A DNA stretch of 64,000 nucleotides, taken from Marasmius tenuissimus. Lineage: Eukaryota > Basidiomycota > Agaricomycetes > Agaricales > Marasmiaceae. The stretch covers positions 310,001-374,000 of the forward strand of contig JAQOTA010000001.1 in assembly GCA_029532415.1 (NCBI GenBank), in the 5' to 3' direction. Made by a program: the position numbers and the translations under genes. Shown here in pieces: positions 9,291-20,649 of the stretch; position 1 is the first letter of the stretch, and the number at the start of each line of letters is the position of its first letter. The notes below the pieces were generated by a model that was not told the origin of the DNA, did no database searches, and saw nothing but the letters and a program-made list of their open reading frames with translations.

Positions 9291-10592
9291 GAAGGGAAGA
9301 GTCAGACACTACTGTAACTCAGTAAGTTATGATTATCACATACCCATTGATAGCCTTAGCAGAGAACCAGTAATTCATGTCCCCGAGCTCGAAGACCGTC
9401 TAAAAACCTCATTCATCGTGCTTGAGAACGAAGGCGGAAGAAAACGGTACCAGTCTCCACTCACGCTGATCTCTTGACCATGATTCAAATGAGTTCCGAT
9501 GACTCTTCTGTAGAGTAAGGAGAAAGGACAGAGTATGCGATCACCAAACGTATTGACTACGACAAAACTTGTACGAACACCACTGATCGATTGCAGACAC
9601 GAACGGCAAGCGGTCGGATTTGGTGCCAACATTGTAGCAACTGACAGTTCGGGCTCAGCTAGGGGGTAGAGTGTGAGTATGAACACTCATGGACAGCAGG
9701 AAGACAAAGAGAGAAAGATGGTGAACGTACTTCTGGCGACGGGCTGAGGACTCGCAAGAGCTTGTCTGATGGTGGCGGCAGCGACGACGAATGAAAAATG
9801 CATCTTTATGCAGAGGACAGAGGTAAGAAACCGATGGACTAAAGCTGGGAAGAATGAGAAAAGCTCGTTCTCTGTGTCTTGCTGGTCTCTACCGTCCTCC
9901 TTTTATACCTAGCCGCCTCGGCCAACCCGTAATCAAGATGGAGGTATATGCAAACTTCAGAAGAGTTAGTAATTTTGGGATTCTAAGGTGTAATAGATTC
10001 ACCTATTCACGACTCAGATAGTCTTATAGCAATACTTGAGAGCGCCACAACCCAGAAACCCACAACCCACGCATGCTCAACAATATTTGATATTCAAATT
10101 CACGCAGCTGTTGAGCTGACTCCACATCAAATACCGACGAATTCAATGATAATAAACCCACCCCTTCTTCACGAGCGTTCTGAGTTTGGCACCTTCAGAT
10201 CACCAGCGCCCGGTGTGCAATGTGAACCGAGGATACGTTACTGGCTGTATAAGGCATGTTCGGCGGAAAACTGTTGTGTGTGTGAGTCTGCGAGCGATAC
10301 TCAAGTTGCTGTCATATACGCGGTTGATTGATGGCTTATAAAATCTATGCTGATTGGCAAAACCCAATCAACGAGATCGAGAGTGCCGAAGTGGGGTATC
10401 GCTTATGGTCGGGGATAGCTGATAATGAAGCCCATCAGCTTCTCTTGATATTCTCGAGCGGTCAAAGTGTCTCGACTTACCGCCCATTCCCTGAAATCTT
10501 ATGACTTTGCTCAGTAGACTTTTCATACCTGATACGGTAGGGCACGGCTAGTGTCCTCTCAAGTCACTTCTTCAAGCGAGGGCGAGGTTTGA

Positions 10593-10677
10593 AGGTCAAG
10601 AGTCAAGGGTCAAGTGTCGAAGGTCGAAGGTCAAGTGTTGAGGGTCAAAGGTCAAGTGTCGAAGGTCTAGGGTCAAG
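10593..10677. repeat. Minisatellite of GGTCAAG/GGTCGAA units
   Basis: About a dozen 7-base units of the form GGTCAAG, GTGTCGAA or GGTCGAAG follow one another. The array lies between the two divergent secreted-protein genes, next to an LTR-like relic. Confidence 0.8.
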
Positions 10678-10692
10678 GTGGGCTTTCACTGG

Positions 10693-11072
10693 TGTATTAA
10701 CCAAGTTGTTAAGCTAAGGAAAGGTCATATGTACATTGAGCTTATATACTGGAATCTGTCTAGGTCTAGAGTCGCTCTGAGTCGTGCTGAGTCGCAGGTG
10801 TGTGAGTTGTTTGTAGTTGGACTGAGTTGTTGTGGGAGTGGCATCATGTGAGTTGTTGCGGCTGTTTGTATGTTATGACTCGGGGTGGCATATGGAGATG
10901 TCTGCTGGGCATGGTCTGGAGCTGTGGTCTGGATGCATAGCTCCACTTACTCTGCAGAGTCGTCTATAGAGATATTTGAATGAGTGGGAAAGGTGGTAAG
11001 GGAGAGGTGAGTTGGGCAGGGAGGAGCGTCTGTATGGGTGCTTGTTGGTGGGAGTAGGGGTAAATCGTAACA
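10693..11072 (-). repeat. LTR-like relic
   Basis: Read on the minus strand, the segment starts TGTTACGATTTACC, is rich in CAACTCA and GACTCA words, contains a TATA box (CAGTATATAAGC) and ends near TTAATACA. This resembles the layout of the gypsy LTR in this window but with little sequence match. No target duplication was found, so boundaries are tentative. Confidence 0.35.
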
Positions 11073-12876
11073 ATACTGTGATCAAGGCATTGAAGGCCTG
11101 ACCCTAATGATCATAGCAGTTAGGTTGAGTCTTTGGCGTTCATAGATGGGTATTCCCACCGCAGTATGTGTCTATATTCAACATACTTGAGCCTACAAGT
11201 GGGGTTACTCGCAATAGCCAAATCACTGGATTTGAGAGGTGTATGGCCCTCTGTTATGGATGAGAGGTAGGCCGTCACTGCAAACAGATGAGGTCTTCGG
11301 CAAATAGCCCTGCAACTGTCAAGAACAAGGCCAGTGACTAGGAAAACCCCTCAGGCCACCAACAGGGTCAAGAGTGTGAAGGTAAGAGGATAGATTTGAG
11401 TAGGGCAAGTGTAAGATAGTGCATGCTGGATACAAGCACTATGAGACAAAGTTGTCAGACTGGAGAACTATCTAGAAGTGTCCATGATTATATATGACAG
11501 AGCCAAGCTGTAGAGATATCATGGGAACAAAGGTAAAAGGGGGAAAATGAAAGAACAAGTGATAAGAATCAAGGGATACATGTGGAAACATTGTCATGAT
11601 GGAAACCATATGGTATGCTGGGAAAACATCTGGAAGCAATGTGGAACACCAGGTAGTACCAGGTAATGATATGGGGCCCAGAATGCAATGGTGAGAACAT
11701 GTAACCATGGGAAATAAAGAGAAAAACATGGGGAAAAAGTACCTGGGGACCAAGGGAAGGGAAAACAGTGGGTGGATTTGTAACAGCAACCATTTCCATA
11801 CTTTTTGGAGGAGACTGGCACTCTGAGTTTGACACTTCATGTCCAATCAAAATGGTGGGGGCATCCAGGCTGATGAGGTGGGCACTTGATAATATAAGTA
11901 AGCATCGTCTTTTTACCCGGTGCATAGACAGATAACATCTGTGGCAAATGGTGTGGATTCAAATGATTACTTGTTGATTCCAGATAGAAATAAGACTGGG
12001 GTCATTTCTTGCTTCTTTCCCCAATTGGATAACCAGTGAATGTGCAGGTGAGAATATTGTCCAGGGATCCTGATGGTCTGAACAGAACCTATGAACACAT
12101 GGAAGATCTCTAGAGAGGTTGTTTTTTGGTGTTGATCCTGGGCTCAAATTTGAGTTGCTAACAAAGCCACCTTTGGGTTTGAAAGCTTGACACAGATCTC
12201 GCAAAAATATCGTCTACAGGACCAACTCAAAGATAGAACTTAAAGCTTAAAGGTTGTATGTTTCATTGATTGTACAAGTCACTGTTGGCATGGCTTCGCA
12301 AAAGATTATTGACAAAGGAGCGGGGTTCTATTCCCAACACTAATAATCACATGCTGGGCACTATGTAAGTGCTTTTGTCGGGCGATGTCGGCCCAGTAAA
12401 CTTTGCGAAGTTACAAGTTTGATGACATACTCGAGACCACCAGCTCCTGACATGGAAAATTTGCTTTCTGCGACCCTCCGTTTGGTTGTGAGTTTAAAGA
12501 GTGTATTCACAGAAGATCTTATTTGTTTTGAGTTTTGGGTTAGGTCAACTAGTGTTACATCCTATCAAGACCCCTCTTGCTCAAGCAAGTTGGTACCGGG
12601 GATACCAAGTAGGTGTTTTGGTTTCACTTCTCGATTCACATCTCGCACGCCGGGGCGTAGCTGTTTGCACTAAATTTAATATTCAGCAATTGACTGATTG
12701 CATCTAGAATGTGAATGGTGATTGCAGAATTATGTACCTCTGTTCCAACAGAGACTTAACAAAAACAGCTGGGTATAAGAGGAGTCCAGGAATAATTGAG
12801 TAGAAGCAGCAAATGAGCTCTTTTCATCCTCTTCATTTCAATCTACCGGTCTCAACTTCTTGCTCTCTGTATTGAG
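11073..12876. other. Gene-free spacer upstream of disrupted gene copy 2
   Basis: AT-rich sequence with no frame over about 125 codons and no recognisable protein. The short minus-strand frames at 11472-11925 overlap each other in different frames and look like chance. The last ~100 bases should contain the promoter and 5' leader of the gene starting at 12877. Confidence 0.4.
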
Positions 12877-12955
12877 ATGCATCTCTCGTTTCTCATCGTC
12901 GCTGCCGCCACTTTCAGACAAGCTCTTGCAAGTCCTCAACTTGCCTCTAGGAGTA

Positions 12956-13013
12956 TATGAGTGTCCAAATGGGAAAAAATTGTTTCCCGGTCCTGTACTA
13001 ATTTCCCTCGCAG
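12956..13013 (+). repeat. Left terminal inverted repeat, outer part
   Basis: The first 58 bases match the complement of the right end (27037-27094) with few changes, including a GGGAAAAAATT run and a TCCTGTACTAATTTCCC block. The match stops abruptly at 13013, where a nested element begins. Confidence 0.88.
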
Positions 13014-15291
13014 TGTAAAGCACCACTCACGGTGTATAATAAAATCTAACTCTAAGGTCAAATCCTTCCAACACTCAAGAGTGTAGCTGAAGGGTGCGGG
13101 AATCGGGGATCGGCGTTGATCATAGGTTCTGCTCCTAGCCAGACTGCAACAGTAGGCTGAAGGAAATCTGACTCAAGAAACTATCCAACTAAGGTAGCTT
13201 TGCCTCTGAAACCAGTTCAGAGGTCAAAAGTGGGGTTCGGACGAGAGGTTTATGGGTTGTTTCAGGGAATGTAGAGTTTGTTTGGTGCTTCGGAAGTGCG
13301 TTCTTGGGCTTCAACTAGCTTCAGAACCACTCGAACAGCAAGGGGCAACAAGACAATCAAATCAAACAATGGCAATAAGACTCCAATCAAGTCTGTCAAT
13401 AACCAAAGACCAACTGTCAACAGCAAACAATATCCTCAGCCCAATTAGCTTTGGAAGTTCAAGAATAGCTCAGCCAGTCAAGTTGGCATTGCAGACAAAC
13501 AATGCAAAGTCAAGATCAAGCAAGTGTTCAATGGATTTTCTAGGTTTGGGCAAACAAAGTTCTATTCCGTTCTAATGTCTCTCCCCCTTCATCTGAAGCA
13601 AAGTACGTGCCTCCGAAGTGCTACTAGATGCCTATATTTATTGAGCTACCCAGCCGTCCATAGCCAGGTCGATGTCCCTTCTGTAGCTTGGATAGTTCTG
13701 ACGTCCTGCCATCCATATGGTCACCCCACTATATCCAATCTTGGTACCTTGGATACTGGGTAATAGTTCAATGGTTCAGCCAGAACTCCTACTCGATTCT
13801 TTGGTACGCTGTTCCTTTCTTTCTTAGTCCCTTGCCTTCTAGTACAGTTGAGCTTTGCGTTTGCTACCAGCACAACTATGCCCTTAGTATGATCAATATC
13901 TCAATGTACAAGTACGAGGGAGGTATGCCGAAGGTGCAACACCACCGATCACTTCTCGATCATTATTTAGCACCCAGTGCCTGGTTCAGATCCACGCCTC
14001 TGAAGCGCTAATTTCCTAGTTTCCGAAGTAAAATTTCCACTTCAGCAGCAAGTCCAGAGGTCAGTAAAAGCAAGTACTAGGTTGTCCCCATTCCTTGCTT
14101 ACTTTTTCCCCAAGCGCACTATGGCACACTTGTATAACATTGAAGACCACTTCCACAACTTACTCTATAGTAAGTCTTTCTATTTTCTAGATTCCAAGGC
14201 GGCCTTCTGACTTCCTCTTCAGAGTTGTATAAGCTCTGGTGATATCCAGAAGATTACTCCGATAAGATCAAGGAGCGCCGCATCATCCTACCCATTCCAC
14301 TTGATGCAGAATGAGAAGCTATCCTCAGAATCATCTTCCAGCAGTTCTTGCTCAGTCACCACAGATCCATCTACTGGGGCTACGTGATTCGCTACAACAT
14401 GATCCAGGACGAAATCTATCTCTGTGAGGATACCTTCAACCACTTTATTCCTCATGATGCCAGGTCTGTCATTGACATGGTCACCGAGTCCATTGCTCGA
14501 GTTGGTTTCCTCAACTTCAAAGCCGCTCGTATTCCTGGTGCCATCAATGCTTGGATTGACGCTGTCGTCAGTTGTGCTGAGTGCCCAGCACCTCCAAAGC
14601 TTGACTATACCAAGCTCTCGTTCTTCAAGTACTCCCCTGTCATGGGTCATTGGCTTTCTCAATCCTTCTCTTTCTATAATCCTTTTTTATGCAACCCATT
14701 CTATACCAATTATCTAGATCATGAAACCTTCATTGATTCTTATTATCCTGAAGATTCCGATGTAGATAATTACTTCAGTTGGGACGAGGTAGCTCTAGCC
14801 AATATGGATGACTAGCGTAACCCGTAGTATACTTAGTATACTTGAATCAATCATGCCTCCAAAGCAAGGCCTCGACCTTATACCAAGCTTCTGATGCTCG
14901 ACTTGGTCTCACTTTCCGACCATCCATGCTTCCGCGGTGACTTCCTCTGTCCAGCTCTACTAGTACGGGTCTTTGTCAAGTCTGATTATATTATTTTAAT
15001 CCTTAGTACGATGCCTCCGAGCCACTGGAGATATTCCCTTGATATGACTACAGGTCCTAGTTATGCCTCTGAAGTGATACTCTCTTCAGTTATATGACTC
15101 TTACAGTTTTCAGAGATAAGGAGAGGCATCTCCAAGGTGCTATTCTTCTCCTTATGCTAGGATCTGAGCCTTTTACTAGCCGCTTGGGACTCACTCTAGT
15201 ACTCATATTACCTAGTCATTTATTATCTGTTTTATGCTAAAATTGCACAAAAACAAGGCTCTGAAGCTGCTTTTTAATAGCAGGCGCTACA
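13014..15291 (+). mobile_element. Nested 2.3 kb element inside the left inverted repeat
   Basis: The insertion is defined by comparison with the intact right repeat. Its ends are TGTAAAGC...GCGCTACA, giving a weak inverted match. It carries many copies of a short word of the form GCCTCYGAAG (near 13204, 13609, 13995, 14850, 15010, 15064 and 15265), like subterminal transposase-binding repeats. I found no clear target duplication and cannot name the family. Confidence 0.6.
14121..14815 (+). pseudogene. Decayed ORF of the nested element, unknown
   Basis: A start at 14121 (MAHLYNIEDHFHNLL) is followed by a possible intron and a longer frame ending at the TAG 14813-14815. That frame includes YWGYVIRYNMIQDEIYLCE, VIDMVTESIARVGFLNFKAA and CAECPAPPKLDY. 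At least one in-frame TGA interrupts it before 14348. I recognise no domain; by position it may be the gene product of the 2.3 kb nested element. Confidence 0.4.
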
Positions 15292-15600
15292 CCGGACTAC
15301 TTCCCCCATACTGATATTCCCGTACCAGTTACTACAGGACCAGGAAATTTTGTGCACGCGGAGTATTCCTGGTCCCGCAAACAAATGTACAGCATCTGCG
15401 CTTGGGCACTTACCTGTTTCCCACACGTTTCCCACACATATCCCTCACCTTTGGGTGTGTCCCACAGGTCAGGCTTAGTTTACTAAGTTCCAGTAAGTAT
15501 CAGAATATACTTTAATGCATACTAGGTCTGTGTCAGCCAAGTAGCTAACATTTCCAAGCTGGTTTGACTCTTCTACAACAATATTATTACAGATAGGGTA
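15292..15600 (+). repeat. Left terminal inverted repeat, inner part
   Basis: Starting at CCGGACTA, this block matches the complement of 26732-27035 over about 300 bases, including GTATTCCTGGTCCCGCAAAC and the stretch around GCATACTAGGTCTGTG. It continues the inverted repeat interrupted at 13013. Confidence 0.88.
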
Positions 15601-15948
15601 CTCAGGACCTATCACTTAACTCTGCATCAGGTGCTGATGTTGGTGGGTTCTGTGCCTCATTGATATCATGTGTGTGCCTCATTGCCAGCTCATTGCTTGC
15701 AGCTATGAAACTGAATCACACACTCCTTGTCCAGTAACCACCACCATCTGCTCTCCAGGCTCCCTTTGCTGCAACATTAGTGAATCCCTATTGTGGGGTT
15801 ATAGGGTAGGTGGGGATGTTGCTTTAAGGCTTGATTTTATCAATCTCATTGAATTATCAACTATCTTTTGGATGCAAGAATGCCTGAGACCCATGAGGGA
15901 AGAGGCCATGTGCTCATAGTGTAGCATGCTTTTGAGCTCATTCAAAAG

Positions 15949-17200
15949 ATGAATGGGGGTAAACCATTGTGTGTTGTGGCCTTATGGGTGGATTATACCA
16001 ATACAGAGGCTGTAAAAGAACCACTCAATACACCTGCCAGGCATGGGTATGTTGCTAGAATCGGACCTGGATCAAAACTTGAAAGAGGACCCAAAAGCAG
16101 TCAAAACAGGCTGTATTCCCCTGTCCTCCTCTGACAAATATTTCAACTCTGGAAGGAAGCTGACTTCAACTCAGCTCTTGAAGGGGCTAAAAGTACCCCA
16201 GTCAATTTCACTATGATCCACTGGCATTTGAGGAGGCAGATTCTTCTAATAGGTACAATTGGGGTGGTGAATCAGAAGTTGAACAAAGACAGCACTCCAG
16301 ATTCTGATACCAAACTCCAACCTCTGGCCAAGAAGACCAAACCCAAAGACAGTGCTCTGAACTCTGACACTGAATTCCAACCTCTCACTAAGAAGACCAA
16401 ACCCAAGTCAGATGCCATCAATCGCCTACTTGCCAGAGCCAACCAGTTGTCATTCCGTGCAGCAGATAATGAAAGTAAAGCTGGTTATTGCCCAAGCCAA
16501 GCTACTAGTAGGAAGTCTGCTGCTGGTTCCACTTCAAACTGGTCTTCCAAGACTGCATCATCATCAAAGGGCAAGGCCTGTGCAGTAAGCATATTTGTTC
16601 TACTGGACAACTCAAAATTCCTTATTATATTTCATTGCAGGTCCCTGAAAGGTTCAAGTTTGGAAGAGTCCTTGTGTTTCCCAATGGCTGCAGAAGAAAG
16701 AAGACCAATATTCGTGCCTTCAACATGGTTATATTGATAGATATTGATTTCACTCTATACTGATACAGGGTGGACTGGAGTTTGTCTTTAAGTCCTCCTC
16801 CTCAGGCAGCAAACCAATACCATCTGTTGCAGACTTTGAGAAAGCTCAGCAAAGAAAATTGGCAGCTGCCTGTGATATGAAGGATGGGCCTTGGAATCTG
16901 CCTCTTGATCTTGAGGCTGATGATGTGCTTGACTCTCTCAGCCCATTTCTTCCTGACTTGACTCACTACCTCCAATCCCTTGATGATGTTCCCAACCAGA
17001 GTTTTGTTCCAGGGGAGTCTCCAGAGCACCAACACTTTCTTCCACAGTTAATGCCTCTTGCCGGCATGGGATGCTGCTGCCAGCTGGAGATCTCAGCTGG
17101 GGCATTGGAGTATCCAACCCCCACCTTCGCTGAGTATCTGTGTAGGCTCTGTCTAGACAGAAGCAAAGGAAGGAATGCCAGCATTAACCATACTCTGTAA
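15949..17200 (+). pseudogene. Plavaka accessory gene 1, one nonsense codon
   Basis: One frame runs from MNGGKPLCVVALWVDYTN at 15949, through a TGA at 16132-16134, into exon 15949-16584. Two phase-consistent introns follow: exon 16641-16727 and exon 16769-17200. From the methionine at 16213 the three exons give a clean 296-residue frame. A tandem repeat near 16285-16410 encodes two copies of DSDTKLQPLAKKTKPK-like sequence. The C-terminal part has DGPWNLPLDLEADDVLDSL and several cysteines. No known domain was recognised. The TGA sits where CGA would restore arginine, matching the other nonsense changes in this element. Confidence 0.55.
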
Positions 17201-17444
17201 TTTGGTTGGTTGTTCATTTTATATCAGCACACACCTTTACACTAACCAGTGTTTATTGATAGCTACATCAGGAAAATGGTAGGTTTTTCTTAAAGGTCTT
17301 AATCAGTGAAAAAGAGCTGATTCAGGTGAATAAGCGCTTTTTCGCCGACTAAGATTCAAGCTCTTTTTCAGATACGTCGCCTCTCTGAGATCTCATATTA
17401 CTCTGCTTAACGAATTACAATTCCGTCTGATACTTCATACGTGC

Positions 17445-20416
17445 TTATTCTGGCGACAGGGTCTGGCGGTCTGGCTGGCCTCCTGCCATGCTGTGCTGCT
17501 CATCAACAATACCATCCTCGTTGTCCTTGACGCTGGCTGACTCAGTCTCACTTCCTAATGCACGGCTAGATGTGCTGGGTGAGTGCGGTTCCCCTGCAGG
17601 GCTAATGCTACACGAGTAAAAACAATGAGTAAGAAGTTCATGAAATGGTATGACCAGTAGATTGCATGTACAGTTGATCTTGTAGTGCACTGCTGGCCGC
17701 CCCTTCACCTTTGATCAGCGGTACGGAATCTTCATTGGTGGCAGCCGGTTCAGGTCTGCAAAAGAATGGGATGGTGAGAGTCGACGGCATGGAGTAGATT
17801 AACAAACTCACAGGTCTGACATCAGTACGTCTGACTCCGACCCCGATTCCTCCTTCTCTTGTTCTGCAGCCTGCTGTCTATCCTTAGGACTAACACCCCT
17901 TTGCTTTAACGAAAGCTGGTGCACCCGCGATAATGGCTTGCTGTTTCTCTTCACTGAGGCTCTCGATCGTTTTGCGAAACTCCATGGCCTTCAATTTCTC
18001 CCAGCCTTTACTGTCGGGTACCGGTTTCTTACCCCAGTCTTCATACAAGAAGGAACCAGAGATGGCCGGGCGACCAGTCAGGTAGGAAACGAGTGCACGT
18101 TCAACCTAGAATACCATGTGTATCAGCCCATGAAATGAAAATCATCCCAAAGAGAACCTTACTGCTTGGATAGCAAGCTCGAGGGCTCCGAAAGGAAAGC
18201 TGCTGATCCACTTGTTGGGCAGGATAGTTTCAACATGGGCAAAGTATAGCGCGAGGACACGAAGAATGAGTTCATTCTTGAACATTCCCTGCAATGGTAA
18301 TCAGTCAATATCATCATATTGTGTCAGATTGTGAAGTGCGGGCCACCTTTTTTTTGAGTACATTGCCCTCTTCATCAGCAACAAATGTTGCGAACAGAAC
18401 GGGTGATAGCTGAGGCCCACTGCCCACAGAGAATCTCATTGTCTGCCACGCTGCCCATGACGCCACGTCCTCTTCATTCCGGAACACCCACCCGATCTCC
18501 TCATCAGGGTCAGCTGGGGCTGGGAGATCCGACCAGTGCTGTTTGATGAAGCTTTCAACCACTGCGAGGGCCCCAGTACCTAATTCATGGTGAAGGTCAG
18601 ATGCCTTCACATTACCCTGAATACACTTGGAGTATCAGCAAAAATTGGAAGGGGTAGGAGAAAAATGGGTTATCCAGAATGATGACTTGCCCTTCGCCCC
18701 AACCTCGATTAACGACACCTTGGAGAAGTTCTTTGTGAAGAGTTGACCATCCATGAACGTAGCTGGCAGCTTCCTTGCACAGAGGAATAAAGAGCTTGCG
18801 AGCGCCATTGTTCTTGAGAATAAACTCGGGAAGATGTTTTGAGGAGAATTTGGTCTCGCCGTTGCAAGCACTTTTGCCAGTGGGAAGGATGAGGGGTTGA
18901 GGCGTGATCTTGACCATATCTGACGAGGTCTCGAAGGATACTAGATAAACAAAAATGGCACAAAAATAATTTGCCGCTCACCTGTAGGTTACTCCCTGCT
19001 TGCTGGCGCTCTGCCAAAGCAATAGTTTTATCATCGTCAAAACCAATCCCCTGACCTCCTGCAACATAGTGTCCGTTATAGTTTCTTCTCGTCCAACCTT
19101 TGCGGCTCTCTTATTCTTCTTCAGCCTGCTTGCCTGAGATGTCACTGGTGGTCCAGTTGGCTTTTTGCTTTTCTTGGATCGTTTGCCCTCCTGAATAGGC
19201 CTTGATGTAATCAGCTTGCAGAATTGCATGACGGCCGATGATGAGGACTTACTTCTCACCACCATCTGAAGGAATCTTGCACTTCTTTGTGGTTTCTCCG
19301 GTGGTTACCTGTGAAGGTATGCGACTGGATGCTGCCTTGTGGATAGATTGTACAGAGGGAATGGTTCCGCGGGCATTATTGACATCAGAATGACTAGTTT
19401 GAGGGGCACCTCGTGTCCATTTCTTCACCTTCGTGGGAGCCTCGGGCAGCGCCAGAGTTGAATCAGGTGCCGGTTTCTCAACTGAATCGTCTTGTACCTC
19501 CACTTCTGGTCCAGGCCCATCTATCCCCATATCTGAAGGCAACAAATGTGAGTCTTGTTAGTCGCAAGAGCAAGGGTGCTAACCAATATCCTCAGCTTGT
19601 TGAATCTCGGCCCCTGCTCATCCGTTCAAAATTCAAATGAGCAACTTGAAGCCTGTGAGTAGGAAACTGGGAATACCTTGGCTCTCAACATTCTTCTCTT
19701 TCTCTAGCTCTGCTAGACGGCGATACAGCTCTTCAAGTTCACTTGCTATTCCCTCTGGCGGCAATGGGTAAGCATTTATATTCAACTACTCAAGAATACG
19801 AGAGCAAACCAGGTGTTTTTGTTGGTGTTATGGAACTCGCCAGCCTCGGTGCTCCTGGTGTCGGTGTCGACTGTTTATCTACCGAAAAAAAATCAGTGTC
19901 ATTGACAGCAAGGTCCTCTTGTTTCGAGAGGGCAACTTACGTGGGGTTCCATCCAGGTTTTTGGACCTCAACGTTGCGTTGGGGGTCTTGGGGGTTGCCG
20001 AAGCCAGGCGCAAAGGGTGAGCAAAATTTATATTATACTCAGCCGTCTTACGTTGAGCAGAGTCTTCATAGGCGGCTAACGTAGCAACCTTCTGCAAGCG
20101 GTCCACCTCTACCACTTCAGCTATTCTCTGCGCCTCTTCCCTCTCAGCCTGTACCTCTGCAGTTGATCGCTGAGGCGCTGTGTATGCAAGATGAGCGGCA
20201 CCAGGATGGGTATTTTTATTCAATTGTTGGGTCTGGAGTATGAACAGGAGGCAATGGAGACGTGCTGGACAGATTGGCCGTGGGCGATAAACTTTGGGTT
20301 GTTGGAGAAGAGATGGCAGTGTTTGTCCTCTTTTGAACAGGCTTCCTGCCTGCACTACGACCACGACCAGTGCCTCGGCCACGACCTCGCTCAGTTATAG
20401 CTGGTGCAGAAGCCAT
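17445..20416 (-). pseudogene. Plavaka accessory gene 2, basic N-terminus, divergent from the transposase
   Basis: The minus-strand start at 20416 gives MASAPAITERGRGRGTGRGR, an RG-rich basic head. It is followed by an E/A-rich coiled stretch (AEVQAEREEAQRIAEVVEV), a short helix ELEELYRRLAELEKEKN and disordered serine/proline and lysine-rich exons. A more ordered C-terminal part follows, encoded around 18314-18917 (PQPLILPTGKSACNGETKF and DLPAPADPDEEIGWVFRNEE). Introns of about 50-80 bp separate the exons. One frame change near 20230 and an uncertain exon near 19100 suggest damage. Its start lies about 230 bases from the transposase start, so the two may share a bidirectional promoter. Function is unknown. 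Confidence 0.5.
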
Positions 20417-20649
20417 AGGTTGTGCAAGGCAGAGTGAAATCAAGCGGACAAAGATGGAATGGGGTTGGTCCGCCTGACTCGGAGTTGGCTGAGTACAGAA
20501 ATTTTTGGGTAGGTCAAACTTTTAGCCGCCAGTCTGCTCGTAACTGGTTGAACTTATTTGCACCACAGATCAGATTTATTGTTATCGTATCCTACATTAT
20601 CAATGCAGAGCCATTTTGATTGATTTCACTCCTCACTACTTGACCACTC

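Larger units (their letters stand above)
1310..9803 (-). pseudogene. Small secreted-protein gene (copy 1), split by a gypsy retrotransposon
   Basis: The minus-strand start at 9803 opens a hydrophobic signal peptide (MHFSFVVAAATIRQALASPQ). Exon 1 is 9731-9803, intron 1 is 9659-9730, and exon 2 starts at 9658. Later exons encode the blocks TVFELGDMNYWFSAKAING and FTINGNGNRLLRLPVGRCNT. The last exon, GGVMTD..CGQWRADPG, is interrupted after its sixth codon by the element at 1366-8891 and resumes beyond the left LTR, ending at a TAA at 1310-1312. The same exon order is seen in copy 2 (12877-27670). The CGQWR ending with regularly placed cysteines resembles the tail of many small secreted basidiomycete proteins, but I cannot name a function. 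The third intron is about 280 bp and seems to contain its own insertion. The middle exon boundaries are uncertain. Confidence 0.7.

Noticed and set aside
12300..12350. tRNA T-arm-like GGGGTTCTATTCCC
   Set aside because: No matching anticodon or acceptor arms around it, so no tRNA gene was called.
15668..15919. 83-codon plus frame before accessory gene 1
   Set aside because: It is in a different frame from the following gene with no clear splice link; protein character is weak.
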